Assembly (NCBI GenBank): GCA_023393815.1
Contig: JAEXBU010000018.1
Coordinates: 1-44,746 of the forward strand
Origin: Bacillota bacterium
GTDB taxonomy: Bacteria > Bacillota > Clostridia > Tissierellales > Peptoniphilaceae
Direction of reading: 5' to 3'
Length of the DNA stretch: 44,746 nucleotides
The notes under the pieces are model-generated. The model did not search any database and had not been told where the DNA came from. It saw only the letters and a list, made by a program, of their open reading frames with translations. Positions 1-7,482 of the stretch are shown one piece after another (position 1 is the first letter of the stretch; every line of letters starts with the position of its first letter). The translations under genes and the position numbers were made by a program.

Positions 1-1
1 C

Positions 2-814
2 ACGACCGTGTGGTGGGCGAAACGGCTGACGAAGCAATTGACGCCCATGCTCGAAGCGTCGGAACAAATCGCGAAACAGAACTTGGATTTTCACGTCGGC
101 GAATCGGCGATCAAAGAGTTTAACAGAGTGTTGAGCGGCTTGGAGAAGATGCGCGCAGAACTCAGTGAGGCCTTAAAGAAAAATTGGGAGGAAGAGGAAA
201 ATCGAAAAAACAGACTTTCGGCCCTGATCCACGATTTAAAGACGCCCATCGCCATTATCCAAGGAAATGGGGAATTGCTGCGGGGGACGACCTTGACGGA
301 AGAACAGAGAAACTACGTGGCTTTTATCGTAAAAAATTCGACGCGAATTTCGGCCTACGCCCAAGCGCTGATGCGCATGAGCCGATCGAGCGGAACGGAG
401 GCTCCGACTTTGGAAAAGATTTCTGCGGCGGTGCTCGCCGAACGGGCAGTCGCCCTCGCCGAGGAAATCACGTCGGTAGAGGCATTCACTCTTTCCACGT
501 CGATTCACGTAGAGGATTGTTTTCTCCTGGTGGATGAAAGACTATTCGATAGGGTCCTTCAAAATATACTAAGTAACGCGGTTCAGTACGCACCGAAGCA
601 GTCGGGTGTCGAGCTTTCGGTTGTAACGGAGGCGGAGCATTTGATCTTGGCGGTTTCGGATCGGGGGCCGGGATTTTCTGTGGAAGATTTCCTTCGCGGG
701 ACGGAAGCTTTTTACCGGGGAGATGCGAGTCGGCACGGATCGGGGAACTACGGCTTGGGGCTTTATGTGGCGAAGGAAATTGTAGAGAAACACGGTGGGC
801 GGCTCTCGTCTTAA
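2..814 (+). CDS. Sensor histidine kinase, C-terminal part (cut by left edge; C-terminus frameshifted)
   Basis: The reading frame is open to the left edge, so the N-terminal sensor and membrane part lies outside the window. What remains is a HAMP-like linker (about residues 5-55), a DHp helix with the phospho-acceptor motif IHDLKTPIA, an N box (LQNILSNAVQYA), a G1 box (VSDRGPGF) and a G2 box (GNYGLGLYVAKE). The histidine autophosphorylates and passes phosphate to an Asp on a partner response regulator, which is not in the window. The frame stops at 812-814 right after HGGRLSS, about 20 residues earlier than usual. The expected last strand (PEGRGAQVRLIFPI) is encoded in the next frame from about 811, so one base seems to be missing near 808-811. 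That alternative frame has no stop until 943-945, inside the tRNA gene. The ATPase core is intact, so partial function is possible. Kinase identity is certain; the signal is unknown. Confidence 0.9.
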   Translation, partial: TTVWWAKRLTKQLTPMLEASEQIAKQNLDFHVGESAIKEFNRVLSGLEKMRAELSEALKKNWEEEENRKNRLSALIHDLKTPIAIIQGNGELLRGTTLTEEQRNYVAFIVKNSTRISAYAQALMRMSRSSGTEAPTLEKISAAVLAERAVALAEEITSVEAFTLSTSIHVEDCFLLVDERLFDRVLQNILSNAVQYAPKQSGVELSVVTEAEHLILAVSDRGPGFSVEDFLRGTEAFYRGDASRHGSGNYGLGLYVAKEIVEKHGGRLSS

Positions 815-901
815 GCCGAAGGCCCGAAGGTCGCGGCGCACAGGTGCGTTTGATTTTTCCCATCCTCGGCGAAGAAGAAAAATCGGTTTTGGGAATAAAA
901 A

Positions 902-921
902 AAGACGCCCGAAGGCGTCCG
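902..921 (-). terminator. Intrinsic terminator after tRNA-Thr
   Basis: Read on the minus strand, a GACGCC/GGCGTC stem with a TTCG loop is followed by a T run. It sits just beyond the CCA end of the tRNA and would also face transcription coming from the histidine kinase. Confidence 0.75.
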
Positions 922-923
922 TT

Positions 924-999
924 TGGAGCTAACGAGGGGACTTGAACCCCTGACCTGCTGATTACGAATCAGCTGCTCTACCATCTGAGCCACGTTAGC
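924..999 (-). tRNA. tRNA-Thr (anticodon CGT), CCA encoded
   Basis: The reverse complement folds into a full cloverleaf. It has acceptor stem GCTAACG/CGTTAGC, D arm GCTC/GAGC, anticodon stem GCTGA/TCAGC with loop TTCGTAA, and T arm AGGGG-TTCAAGT-CCCCT, then a T discriminator and an encoded CCA. The anticodon CGT (plus-strand 964-966) reads the Thr codon ACG. The length is 76 nt including CCA, with no intron or odd loop. Confidence 0.97.
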
Positions 1000-1012
1000 G
1001 AATACTTCTATT

Positions 1013-1041
1013 ATTTTAGGGCATAACAGGGAAAAAAGCAA
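1013..1041 (-). promoter_or_regulatory. Promoter of tRNA-Thr
   Basis: On the minus strand a -35 TTGCTT (1036-1041) and a -10 TAAAAT (1013-1018) are separated by exactly 17 bases. The tRNA 5' end lies 14 bases downstream. Confidence 0.7.
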
Positions 1042-1081
1042 GAGCCATGTAAAAATTATTTCAAGGAAGGGCTCGCGGCGA

Positions 1082-1110
1082 TTGAAACGGCCGGTTATTT
1101 ATAGTACCAT
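1082..1110 (+). promoter_or_regulatory. Promoter upstream of the ttcA-like gene
   Basis: A TTGAAA -35 (1082-1087) and a TACCAT -10 (1105-1110) are 17 bases apart. Predicted initiation is near 1117, only about 10 bases before a terminator hairpin. Confidence 0.55.
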
Positions 1111-1127
1111 AAGGAAGGAATTGTAGG

Positions 1128-1151
1128 ATCCCGGTGTGCCGGGATTTTTTT
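1128..1151 (+). terminator. Leader terminator/attenuator before the ttcA-like gene
   Basis: A 7-bp perfect stem, ATCCCGG-TGTG-CCGGGAT, is followed by T7. It lies between the promoter and the ribosome binding site of the next gene, so it would end a transcript of about 35 nt unless read through. No riboswitch aptamer fits in the roughly 10 bases before it. Confidence 0.7.
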
Positions 1152-1168
1152 ATAGAGAGGACGAGAAG

Positions 1169-1987
1169 ATGTCCATTGCGGAAATTGAACGAAGCATTAT
1201 AAAAAAATATAGAAAAACCATTTGGCGTCGATTTATTAAGGGAATTAACGACTACGACTTAATTGAAGACGGAGACGTGATCGCCGTGGCCATTAGCGGC
1301 GGCAAGGATTCCTTATTGTTGGCGAAGCTTTTGCAGGAATTGAAGCGCCACGGAAAGAAACAGTTTGAACTTTTGTTTTTAACCATGGATCCGGGGTATC
1401 TTCCCGCCATCCGCGTCCAAGTGGAAACCACCGCCGAGGCCATGGGCATTCCCCTCCGAGTGTATGACAGTAACGTCTTCGAAGTGGCGGAGGATATGGG
1501 CGGGGAAAAACCTTGCTATATGTGCGCCCGTATGCGCCGGGGCAGCTTGTACGACAAGGCGAAGTCCTTGGGGGCGAACAAACTGGCCTTAGGTCATCAC
1601 TTCGACGACGTCATCGAGACGGTTATGATGAACGTACTTTTCGGCGGCAGCTACAAGACCATGATGCCGAAGCTGCACTCCACCAACTTCGAAGGAATGG
1701 AGCTGATTCGCCCCATGATCTATATTCGCGAGGCGGACATTCGCCAGTGGGTGAAATACAACGACTTAACTCCCATCGATTGTGCCTGCACGGTGACGGC
1801 CAAGGAAAATTTCGGCGCCCGCGCCTATGTGAAAAAACTCATCGAAACCGTGTCCGAGGAAAATCCCAACGCGGCCATGTCGATCTATCGCTCGGCGGAA
1901 AATGTAGAGTTGGGAGCCATTTTGGGATACAAAGACAGAGACGGAAAAAAGCACAGCTTTTTGGAATGCTATGAGAGAGGAGAATAA
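1169..1987 (+). CDS. ttcA: TtcA-family tRNA sulfurtransferase (PP-loop ATPase)
   Basis: This 272-residue protein is an N-type PP-loop ATPase. The ATP-binding motif SGGKDSLLLAKLL lies near residue 45, a CxxC pair (CYMCARMRRG) near 120, and a further cysteine pair (DCACTVTAKENFG) near 205. TtcA enzymes use these cysteines to hold an Fe-S cluster while making 2-thiocytidine at tRNA position 32. In Firmicutes this group also includes close relatives of uncertain substrate. ATG 1169 is chosen over an upstream GTG (1136) because AGAGAGGA (1154-1161) sits at proper spacing and the GTG lies inside the leader hairpin. The next gene, xth, starts one base after the stop, so the two are probably co-transcribed. 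The general function is secure; the exact modified base is inferred. Confidence 0.82.
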   Translation: MSIAEIERSIIKKYRKTIWRRFIKGINDYDLIEDGDVIAVAISGGKDSLLLAKLLQELKRHGKKQFELLFLTMDPGYLPAIRVQVETTAEAMGIPLRVYDSNVFEVAEDMGGEKPCYMCARMRRGSLYDKAKSLGANKLALGHHFDDVIETVMMNVLFGGSYKTMMPKLHSTNFEGMELIRPMIYIREADIRQWVKYNDLTPIDCACTVTAKENFGARAYVKKLIETVSEENPNAAMSIYRSAENVELGAILGYKDRDGKKHSFLECYERGE

Positions 1988-1988
1988 T

Positions 1989-2756
1989 ATGCGACTGATT
2001 TCATGGAACGTAAACGGCATTCGCGCCGCCCTGAAAAAAGGTTTTATGGACTTTTTTCACGACGCGGACGCGGATATTTTTTGCCTGCAGGAAACGAAAC
2101 TTTCCGAAGGGCAACTGGAACTGGATCTTGCGGGCTACCATCAATATTGGAACTACGCCGAGAAAAAAGGTTACAGCGGTACGGCGGTCTTTACCAAGGA
2201 AGAGCCCATCCACGTGGACTACGGTATCGGCGTGGAAGAACACGACAAAGAAGGGCGGGTCATCACCTGTGAGTACGAAGACTTTTTCCTCGTTACTTGC
2301 TACACGCCGAATTCCCAACGGGGACTTGCCCGTCTCGATTACCGTATGCGCTGGGAAGAGGCCTTTCGCGGTTACTTGGCCATGCTGGATCGGGTGAAAC
2401 CGGTGGTACTTTGCGGCGACCTGAACGTAGCTCACAAAGAAATTGACTTAAAAAATCCCGCGGCCAATAGAAAAAATGCGGGCTTCTCCGACGAAGAGCG
2501 CAGCCAATTCCAAAATCTTTTGGATGCCGGCTACACGGACACCTTCCGCCACCTTTATCCCGATGCGAAAGATCGCTACAGCTGGTGGAGCTACATCACC
2601 AAGGCGCGGGAGCGAAATGCGGGATGGCGCATCGACTACTTCGTAGTTAGTGAGCGGTTGGACGATGCCATTGTCGAAGCGGATATTTTCGATAGCGTCA
2701 TGGGAAGCGACCATTGTCCCGTTTATTTAGCCTTGGACGTTTCGGGAATAGATTGA
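1989..2756 (+). CDS. xth: Exodeoxyribonuclease III (AP endonuclease)
   Basis: A 255-residue member of the EEP (endonuclease/exonuclease/phosphatase) fold, of normal length. It cleaves DNA 5' to abasic sites and trims 3' blocked ends in base-excision repair. Visible active-site motifs are ISWNVNGIRA at the N-terminus, the metal-binding Glu in LQETKL, CGDLNVAHKEID (Asp/Asn), RIDYF, and the terminal GSDHCPV with the general-base His. ATG 1989 is preceded by AGAGGAG (1976-1982) at good spacing; an in-frame upstream start would overlap ttcA. It probably shares the ttcA transcript. Confidence 0.95.
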   Translation: MRLISWNVNGIRAALKKGFMDFFHDADADIFCLQETKLSEGQLELDLAGYHQYWNYAEKKGYSGTAVFTKEEPIHVDYGIGVEEHDKEGRVITCEYEDFFLVTCYTPNSQRGLARLDYRMRWEEAFRGYLAMLDRVKPVVLCGDLNVAHKEIDLKNPAANRKNAGFSDEERSQFQNLLDAGYTDTFRHLYPDAKDRYSWWSYITKARERNAGWRIDYFVVSERLDDAIVEADIFDSVMGSDHCPVYLALDVSGID

Positions 2757-2781
2757 AAATTTAAAGACAAAACGGTAAAAT
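2753..2781 (+). promoter_or_regulatory. Promoter of the flavodiiron gene
   Basis: TTGAAA (2753-2758) and TAAAAT (2776-2781) are 17 bases apart. The leader of about 35 bases carries only a ribosome binding site. Confidence 0.65.
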
Positions 2782-2825
2782 CTAAAGAGGTATACAAGGA
2801 ACGAAATTTTAAGAAAGGTGAGACA

Positions 2826-4034
2826 ATGGAAGCAACGAGATTTATTCGAATCAACGATCATCTACATTATATCGGCGTCAACGATCGATACACCCACCTC
2901 TTCGAAGGTATGTGGCCCTTGCCCGACGGCATCAGCTACAACTCCTACCTCTTCGACGGTGGATCCAAGACCTGTCTTTTGGACTGTGTGCGCATCGATT
3001 CTGTGTCGGAATTTATGGAAAAATTGAACGACGCTTTGGGAGGCAGGGATCTGGATTATATCGTGGTCAACCACATGGAACCGGACCACACCTCTTCCTT
3101 AAAGAGTGTCATGGAACGTTTCCCCGCCTGCAAGGTCATTACCAATAAAAAAGCCGTAAAGATGATGGAAAACTTCTACGCCATTAGCGACGAACGGGTC
3201 CTTCTCGTGGCAGACGGCGAGACCGTGGACATAGGCGAGAGAAAGCTGACGTTTTACACGACCCCCATGGTGCACTGGCCCGAATCCATGGTCTGCTTCG
3301 AAGAAGAGACGGGTACCCTCTTCAGCCAAGACGCCTTTGGCGGTTTCGGCACCTTGGACGGTGCCATCTTCGACGACCAAGTGGCGTGGGATAAGTATCG
3401 GGAAGAAACCATTCGCTACTACACCAATATCGTAGGGAAATATAGCGTCCAAGTCATTCGCGCCCTGAAAAAATTGGCCGGCCTCGATATTCAAATGATC
3501 TGTCCGGATCACGGGCCTATTTGGCGTGACAATATTGATCGCATCGTGAGCCTCTACAGTGATTTAAGTGAACAGAAAACGGAAGACGGCGTCCTCATCG
3601 TCTATGGATCCATGTACGGCAACACGGAAATGGTCGCCGAAGCCATCGCCCGTTCCCTGTCGGAAGAAGGCGTGCACAACATTCGCATTCGCGACGTGTC
3701 AAAGACCCATTTAAGCTATTTAATTAGTGAAACATGGAATTACAAGGGGATCATTTTGGGCTGCCCCACCTACAACGTAGGTCTATTCCCGCCCATGGCG
3801 AATTTAGTGGAAGTGCTGAAGAAACAAAAGATGAAAAATCACATCTTGGGTACCTTCACCAACGCCAGTTGGGGAGGAGGCGCGGAAAAAGAATTCGCCG
3901 CCTTCGCCGAAGAAAGCAAGTGGGACGTACTGTCCACTACGGTAGACGTCATGGGCGCGCCTGAACAGGAAGACTTGGACAAATGCGCTCAGTTGGCTAA
4001 GGAAATGGCTGACGCCTTAAAGGCGAGCAAGTAA
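2826..4034 (+). CDS. fprA: Flavodiiron protein (A-type, FprA-like)
   Basis: A 402-residue two-domain protein. Residues 1-250 are a metallo-beta-lactamase fold with the diiron ligand motif HMEPDH near residue 79, later ligand His in MVHWPESM, the Asp in FSQDAFGG, and CPDHGPIW. Residues 255-400 are a flavodoxin domain with the FMN phosphate loop GSMYGNTEM. These enzymes reduce O2 to water or NO to N2O in the cytoplasm of anaerobes, with electrons from rubredoxin or a similar carrier. No rubredoxin domain is fused and none is encoded next to it. The start has an AAGGTGAG site. It is transcribed alone, from its own promoter to the terminator at 4051-4076. Confidence 0.95.
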   Translation: MEATRFIRINDHLHYIGVNDRYTHLFEGMWPLPDGISYNSYLFDGGSKTCLLDCVRIDSVSEFMEKLNDALGGRDLDYIVVNHMEPDHTSSLKSVMERFPACKVITNKKAVKMMENFYAISDERVLLVADGETVDIGERKLTFYTTPMVHWPESMVCFEEETGTLFSQDAFGGFGTLDGAIFDDQVAWDKYREETIRYYTNIVGKYSVQVIRALKKLAGLDIQMICPDHGPIWRDNIDRIVSLYSDLSEQKTEDGVLIVYGSMYGNTEMVAEAIARSLSEEGVHNIRIRDVSKTHLSYLISETWNYKGIILGCPTYNVGLFPPMANLVEVLKKQKMKNHILGTFTNASWGGGAEKEFAAFAEESKWDVLSTTVDVMGAPEQEDLDKCAQLAKEMADALKASK

Positions 4035-4050
4035 CAAGGAAATAGAAAAC

Positions 4051-4076
4051 AAAAACGCCGGTCTCCCGGCGTTTTT
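4051..4076 (+). terminator. Intrinsic terminator after fprA
   Basis: A stem AACGCCGG/CCGGCGTT with a short loop is followed by a T run. Confidence 0.85.
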
Positions 4077-4162
4077 GTGTGGGTAAATTTATAAATAGGC
4101 TTTCGGATTGGATGAGAAAGCGCTGTCACAAAAAAGAAATAAATAAAAGATTATCATTTGCA

Positions 4163-4192
4163 TTGACATCTATATTCTTCCCGTTCTATACT
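4163..4192 (+). promoter_or_regulatory. Promoter of the secreted-protein/ABC operon
   Basis: A consensus TTGACA (4163-4168) and TATACT (4187-4192) are 18 bases apart, in an AT-rich stretch unlike the flanks. The ribosome binding site GGGAGGAAG follows about 25 bases later. Confidence 0.7.
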
Positions 4193-4226
4193 TGTGATAG
4201 TCAAATCCTTTGCTTGGGGAGGAAGT

Positions 4227-4709
4227 ATGCGATTAAGTAAAATGAAGCTTAGTAAAAAGCTCGGGTACGTCGCGCTGCTCGGCGTCTTGGTAATGCCCTA
4301 TACGGCGCAAGCGGTATCCGTCGGCGAAACGTTTGCATCGAAAGATTTTATAAAAGCGGAGACGCCGGTGTATGATACGCGGGCAGCAGGCGGAAATACG
4401 ACGGATACGGCATGGAGCTTTACGTTGCGATCCGGCAGCAGGAATTCCTATACTGCGGCGCGGAAAAAGACTAATAATACCGCGGCTTACGTAAAATTAA
4501 AAAGCTGTGATCGGCCCCGAGTAGGTGTAGTTGTATGGATTCCAGGAACAAATTGCAAAAAGGTACAGATGTCTCCAGGCGATGTTAGATATTTGCGAAA
4601 TAACGCACCGGTTGGCAGCATGATTACATTGGCCGTTGAAAGCGGTGATGGAGGAAAAATGTCCGCTACAGGCGTTTGGAGCCCCAATAACACGTCCAAT
4701 ATTCGTTAA
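4227..4709 (+). CDS. Small secreted protein, DUF2712-like
   Basis: A 160-residue precursor with a lysine-rich N-terminus, a hydrophobic core (residues 12-24) and a likely signal peptidase I site after TAQA (residue 29). This leaves a mature protein of about 131 residues. The mature part has few charged clusters, many Thr, Asn and Ser, a signature stretch near 75-92 (YTAARKKTNNTAAYVKLK), and only two cysteines, C94 and C110, which could form a disulfide outside the cell. The pattern recalls the DUF2712 family of secreted Firmicutes proteins often found beside ABC-2 permeases; this match is from memory and is tentative. ATG 4227 follows GGGAGGAAG. It is the first gene of a five-gene operon with ABC transporter parts, so it could be the cargo, an extracellular partner or a bacteriocin-like product. 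No leader with a double-Gly site is present. Confidence 0.6.
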   Translation: MRLSKMKLSKKLGYVALLGVLVMPYTAQAVSVGETFASKDFIKAETPVYDTRAAGGNTTDTAWSFTLRSGSRNSYTAARKKTNNTAAYVKLKSCDRPRVGVVVWIPGTNCKKVQMSPGDVRYLRNNAPVGSMITLAVESGDGGKMSATGVWSPNNTSNIR

Positions 4710-4780
4710 ATAGTTTTGATAAAGAAGATTAAATAAATGTGATGAAAGCAAAGGATTTGGCAATTTTTTCGGAGGGTGAC

Positions 4781-5560
4781 ATGAACCGCGCGTATAGAAA
4801 CAACCAACTGAAACGGTATGTAAAAGATAAACGATTATGGGTCGTTTTTCTTTATACCGTCGTTTTATTTACGATTCAAACTGTAGCGAAAAGTAATGAG
4901 GGAATTTATGACGACAATTTGTCCAATAATCTGATGCTTCTGAATTATTTCGGCGTGGGGGCCAATATATACTACGCTTTTTTGGTATTCTTCGCCCCGT
5001 TTACGGCATCCGCCATTTACAGTTATGATCGGAGAAAAAATGTAAATAGCATGCTGATCAGTCGCATGGGCAGGAGATCGTACATAAAAAATACTGTCGC
5101 CGTCGCCATTATTTTAGGCGTTGTGACCGGGCTTTTTCCCCTCGTATTTCACGATGTGTTGATGGCTCTCATCTATCCTTTTCATTACGCGCAAGATGTT
5201 TATTTTCACGCCGTAAGCCACCGCAGCGGTTTTCTCTATACGTCCAATCCCTATGTGATTAACCTGTTGTTTTATATCGTATACGGACTCTGGTGTATTT
5301 TCTTTTCTCTTCTGACTCTCGCCGTAAGCATGGTCAGTCGCAGACGTTATTTTGAAAATATTTTGCCCATCGCCGTCTTTCAAATCGCATGGACTGTGAG
5401 CATGAGAAATACTTCGGAGGGCGGGATTCGTTTTACCGAGTTTTTTCCTACGATGTATACGAAGGAGATACCGCTCGGCGTGAGCCTCATTTTCCTGGCC
5501 TGCGCGATTGGATTGTGCCTGCTTTTTATTAGGAGCCGGAGCCGTGAAGACAGCCTTTAA
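4781..5560 (+). CDS. ABC-2-type permease-like membrane protein 1
   Basis: A 259-residue hydrophobic protein with about six membrane segments. The first (WVVFLYTVVLFTI) lies near residue 20, the next pair surrounds residues 55-115, and the last is IFLACAIGLCLLFI at the C-terminus. No soluble catalytic domain is visible. Size, topology and position beside an ABC ATPase fit an ABC-2 permease subunit of the DUF2705 or bacitracin-export type, but sequence similarity to a named family is weak by eye. ATG 4781 is used because GGAGGG lies just before it; an upstream in-frame GTG (4739) has no such site. Its end overlaps the second permease by 17 bases, so translation is probably coupled. Confidence 0.65.
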   Translation: MNRAYRNNQLKRYVKDKRLWVVFLYTVVLFTIQTVAKSNEGIYDDNLSNNLMLLNYFGVGANIYYAFLVFFAPFTASAIYSYDRRKNVNSMLISRMGRRSYIKNTVAVAIILGVVTGLFPLVFHDVLMALIYPFHYAQDVYFHAVSHRSGFLYTSNPYVINLLFYIVYGLWCIFFSLLTLAVSMVSRRRYFENILPIAVFQIAWTVSMRNTSEGGIRFTEFFPTMYTKEIPLGVSLIFLACAIGLCLLFIRSRSREDSL

Positions 5561-6257
5561 GGAATTGCGGCGAAACGGGCTGGAGAACAGGACGTACTTA
5601 ACGGTCATCTACTTGCTCTTCATTGCCTTTATGGGGCATCAGTTTTTTACCGATTTTGAGGGCGACGGCCTCTATGCTTTGGAAGAGTATAAGAAAGTGG
5701 CGGGGGAGATGGGATCCTTTTTCCTGGTAAGTACCCTTTTTATCGCCTATGAATACAATAGTTTAACGGCGGTTCGTTACAAAAGTCGCCGTACGATTTT
5801 GCAGTACCACCTTTTAAAAATCCTGTTGCCGGCAGTTCTCATAAGCATTACATCTGTCTTCCTTTTTATGGTGGCGGGCTACGGGCAGGGATTTTTTTAC
5901 GGGCATTATGCTTCCGCCGCAATCTTCGGGCTAATGCTTGCGGTGCAATCGGTTCTGAGCTTGTCTGCCATAGGCCTGGTAAGTTGCCTGTTCAACGTGT
6001 GGGCGAGAAATGAATTTTTGGGCACGATTTTCGCCTTGCTTTTCTTCACTTTTAACAGCTACCGAACCTCAATTTTAACCCGCATCGTCGGGCTATTTAC
6101 CTACAATTACCATCAAGTGTATTTATCGAAGTTTTTACTTCTTCCGGGCGGGGCTATGGCCTACGGGGTTATGAAAAGCGGCGGTTTACTTCTTGCCATG
6201 GGGCTATTTGTCTTTCTCGTAAACTTGCGGGTGAAGAAGCTGGAGTTTTTTGATTAG
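5544..6257 (+). CDS. ABC-2-type permease-like membrane protein 2
   Basis: A 237-residue protein with about six membrane segments, a basic N-terminus (KTAFKELRRNG) typical of ABC-2 permeases, and a short basic tail (LRVKKLEFFD). GTG 5544 is preferred to an upstream TTG (5508) because AGGAG (5531-5535) is 8 bases upstream. The start lies inside the end of permease 1. The two permeases are alike in size and plan but not obviously alike in sequence, so a heterodimeric channel is the simplest reading. No substrate can be inferred from the sequence. Confidence 0.65.
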   Translation: MKTAFKELRRNGLENRTYLTVIYLLFIAFMGHQFFTDFEGDGLYALEEYKKVAGEMGSFFLVSTLFIAYEYNSLTAVRYKSRRTILQYHLLKILLPAVLISITSVFLFMVAGYGQGFFYGHYASAAIFGLMLAVQSVLSLSAIGLVSCLFNVWARNEFLGTIFALLFFTFNSYRTSILTRIVGLFTYNYHQVYLSKFLLLPGGAMAYGVMKSGGLLLAMGLFVFLVNLRVKKLEFFD

Positions 6258-6266
6258 GGGATGTAT

Positions 6267-6905
6267 ATGTTTGTATCGTTAAAGAATATCAGTAAACGAA
6301 TGAAGGGGAAGGTGATTTTAGAGGATGTTTCTCTGGAGATGGAGCGAGGAAAGATTTACGGCATTTACGGCGTAAACGGTTCCGGAAAGACCATGTTCTT
6401 GCGCGCCGTCGCAGGCCTTATGGACGTGGATTCGGGCGCCGTTTTTTTGGACGGCGAGAAGCGCGTCTACGGAACGGCGCCTGCAATAAACATCGGTGTG
6501 ATGATCGAGAAGGTATCCTTTTACGGAAACTTGACGGGATGGGAGAATCTCAGGCTCTTAGGAGAAATTCGAGGCCCCTTCGACGAGAGCGAGGCGAAAA
6601 GGCTTATTGCGTACTTCGACATGGGTCATTACATAAACAATAAGGTGCGCACGTATTCTTTGGGAATGAACCAAAAGCTCGCCATCGTGCAAGCTCTTAT
6701 GGAAAAACAGCCTCTGGTGTTGTTGGACGAACCGACCAATGCCCTGGATGAAGAGTCCGTGGATCGCTTCTACGCTCTTTTGGAAACGGTAAAGAGGGAG
6801 GGGCGAACGGTGGTTCTGGTATCTCACAAAAGGGAGGATTTGCGTCAATGGTGCGACGTCTGTTTTAGAATGCGCGAAGGGAGACTGTATGGGGAAGAAA
6901 AATAG
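6267..6905 (+). CDS. ABC transporter ATP-binding protein (BcrA-like)
   Basis: A single 212-residue nucleotide-binding domain. It has Walker A GVNGSGKT (about residue 38), the signature YSLGMNQK in place of LSGGQ, Walker B LVLLDEPTNALD, and a switch His in VLVSHKRED. The SLGM form of the signature is usual in ATPases of the BcrA/NatA branch that work with ABC-2 permeases in peptide antibiotic efflux, immunity or export. Protein length is short for the family, with no C-terminal extension. ATG 6267 is chosen over ATG 6261 because AGGGGAT lies at workable spacing. It would energise the two permeases just upstream. Its 3' end overlaps the next gene by 17 bases. Confidence 0.85.
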   Translation: MFVSLKNISKRMKGKVILEDVSLEMERGKIYGIYGVNGSGKTMFLRAVAGLMDVDSGAVFLDGEKRVYGTAPAINIGVMIEKVSFYGNLTGWENLRLLGEIRGPFDESEAKRLIAYFDMGHYINNKVRTYSLGMNQKLAIVQALMEKQPLVLLDEPTNALDEESVDRFYALLETVKREGRTVVLVSHKREDLRQWCDVCFRMREGRLYGEEK

Positions 6906-7425
6906 CGCAAAGGGAATCGTCGTACTCTTTCTGCTCGCTTTTCTTGCGGCGGTGCGGATCGTCTACATTAATCTGCCTGTGAATGTACCGAAGGACAATG
7001 ATATATACACCATGCACAAAGTGGGCGAGTCCATTGACTTGGGGGAAGGGAAGTTCTTCGTTTTATCGAGTTGCGAGCCGACGCAGGACGCAAGTTATTT
7101 AGAAGACGGGAAGCAGGGCTTGAACAGAGAAGTGCTGATGAAGCTGACGATACGAACCAATGTGGACGAGTTGGTGCAAGATTTCCGCTTTAAGCTCTAC
7201 GATCGAACCGTCGGCATGTGTTATGTTTCTGATCCGTACAATAAAAAGGGAGGGAGCGCCACATTCGACATCGTTTTACACATAGAAAAAGAGTTTATTC
7301 AGTTTCTTCGCGAGCACGATCGACCGCGCGATCTCTACTTCTTCGTCAGTCCCGATCCCTATATTCATGAAAAAGAAACGATTAGCTGCATAAAAATGAA
7401 TTTAGAGGAAATGCTGAAAAAATAG
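6889..7425 (+). CDS. Single-pass membrane-anchored protein of the ABC operon (unknown function)
   Basis: A 178-residue protein with one N-terminal membrane segment (GIVVLFLLAFLAAVRIVYI, residues 9-27) and an outward domain of about 145 residues rich in beta-type sequence. There is no lipobox Cys, so it is anchored by the helix or is an uncleaved signal. I do not recognise the family. A conserved-looking core covers GESIDLGEGKFFVLSSCEPT and a later RFKLYDRTVGMCYVSDPYNK, giving two cysteines that could pair. The layout resembles extracellular beta-sandwich accessory proteins (DUF4352-like), but that is only an impression. Its start overlaps the ATPase gene and it is the last gene before the terminator, so it belongs to the transporter operon, perhaps as an immunity or substrate-binding component. 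Confidence 0.55.
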   Translation: MGKKNSAKGIVVLFLLAFLAAVRIVYINLPVNVPKDNDIYTMHKVGESIDLGEGKFFVLSSCEPTQDASYLEDGKQGLNREVLMKLTIRTNVDELVQDFRFKLYDRTVGMCYVSDPYNKKGGSATFDIVLHIEKEFIQFLREHDRPRDLYFFVSPDPYIHEKETISCIKMNLEEMLKK

Positions 7426-7429
7426 CACA

Positions 7430-7470
7430 AAAAAACATGGAGAAAGAGCAGTCTCTTTTTCCATGTTTTT
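7430..7470. terminator. Bidirectional terminator between the ABC operon and gor
   Basis: A long hairpin, AAAACATGGA...TCCATGTTTT, is extended inward by GAAAGAG/CTCTTTT, with A and T runs at the two ends. It can end transcripts arriving from either side. Confidence 0.8.
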
Positions 7471-7482
7471 ATATGTGCCTAT

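Noticed and set aside
811..1041. Small minus-strand protein across the tRNA gene
   Set aside because: It is the translation of the tRNA, its promoter and its terminator in one frame; the cloverleaf explains the sequence.
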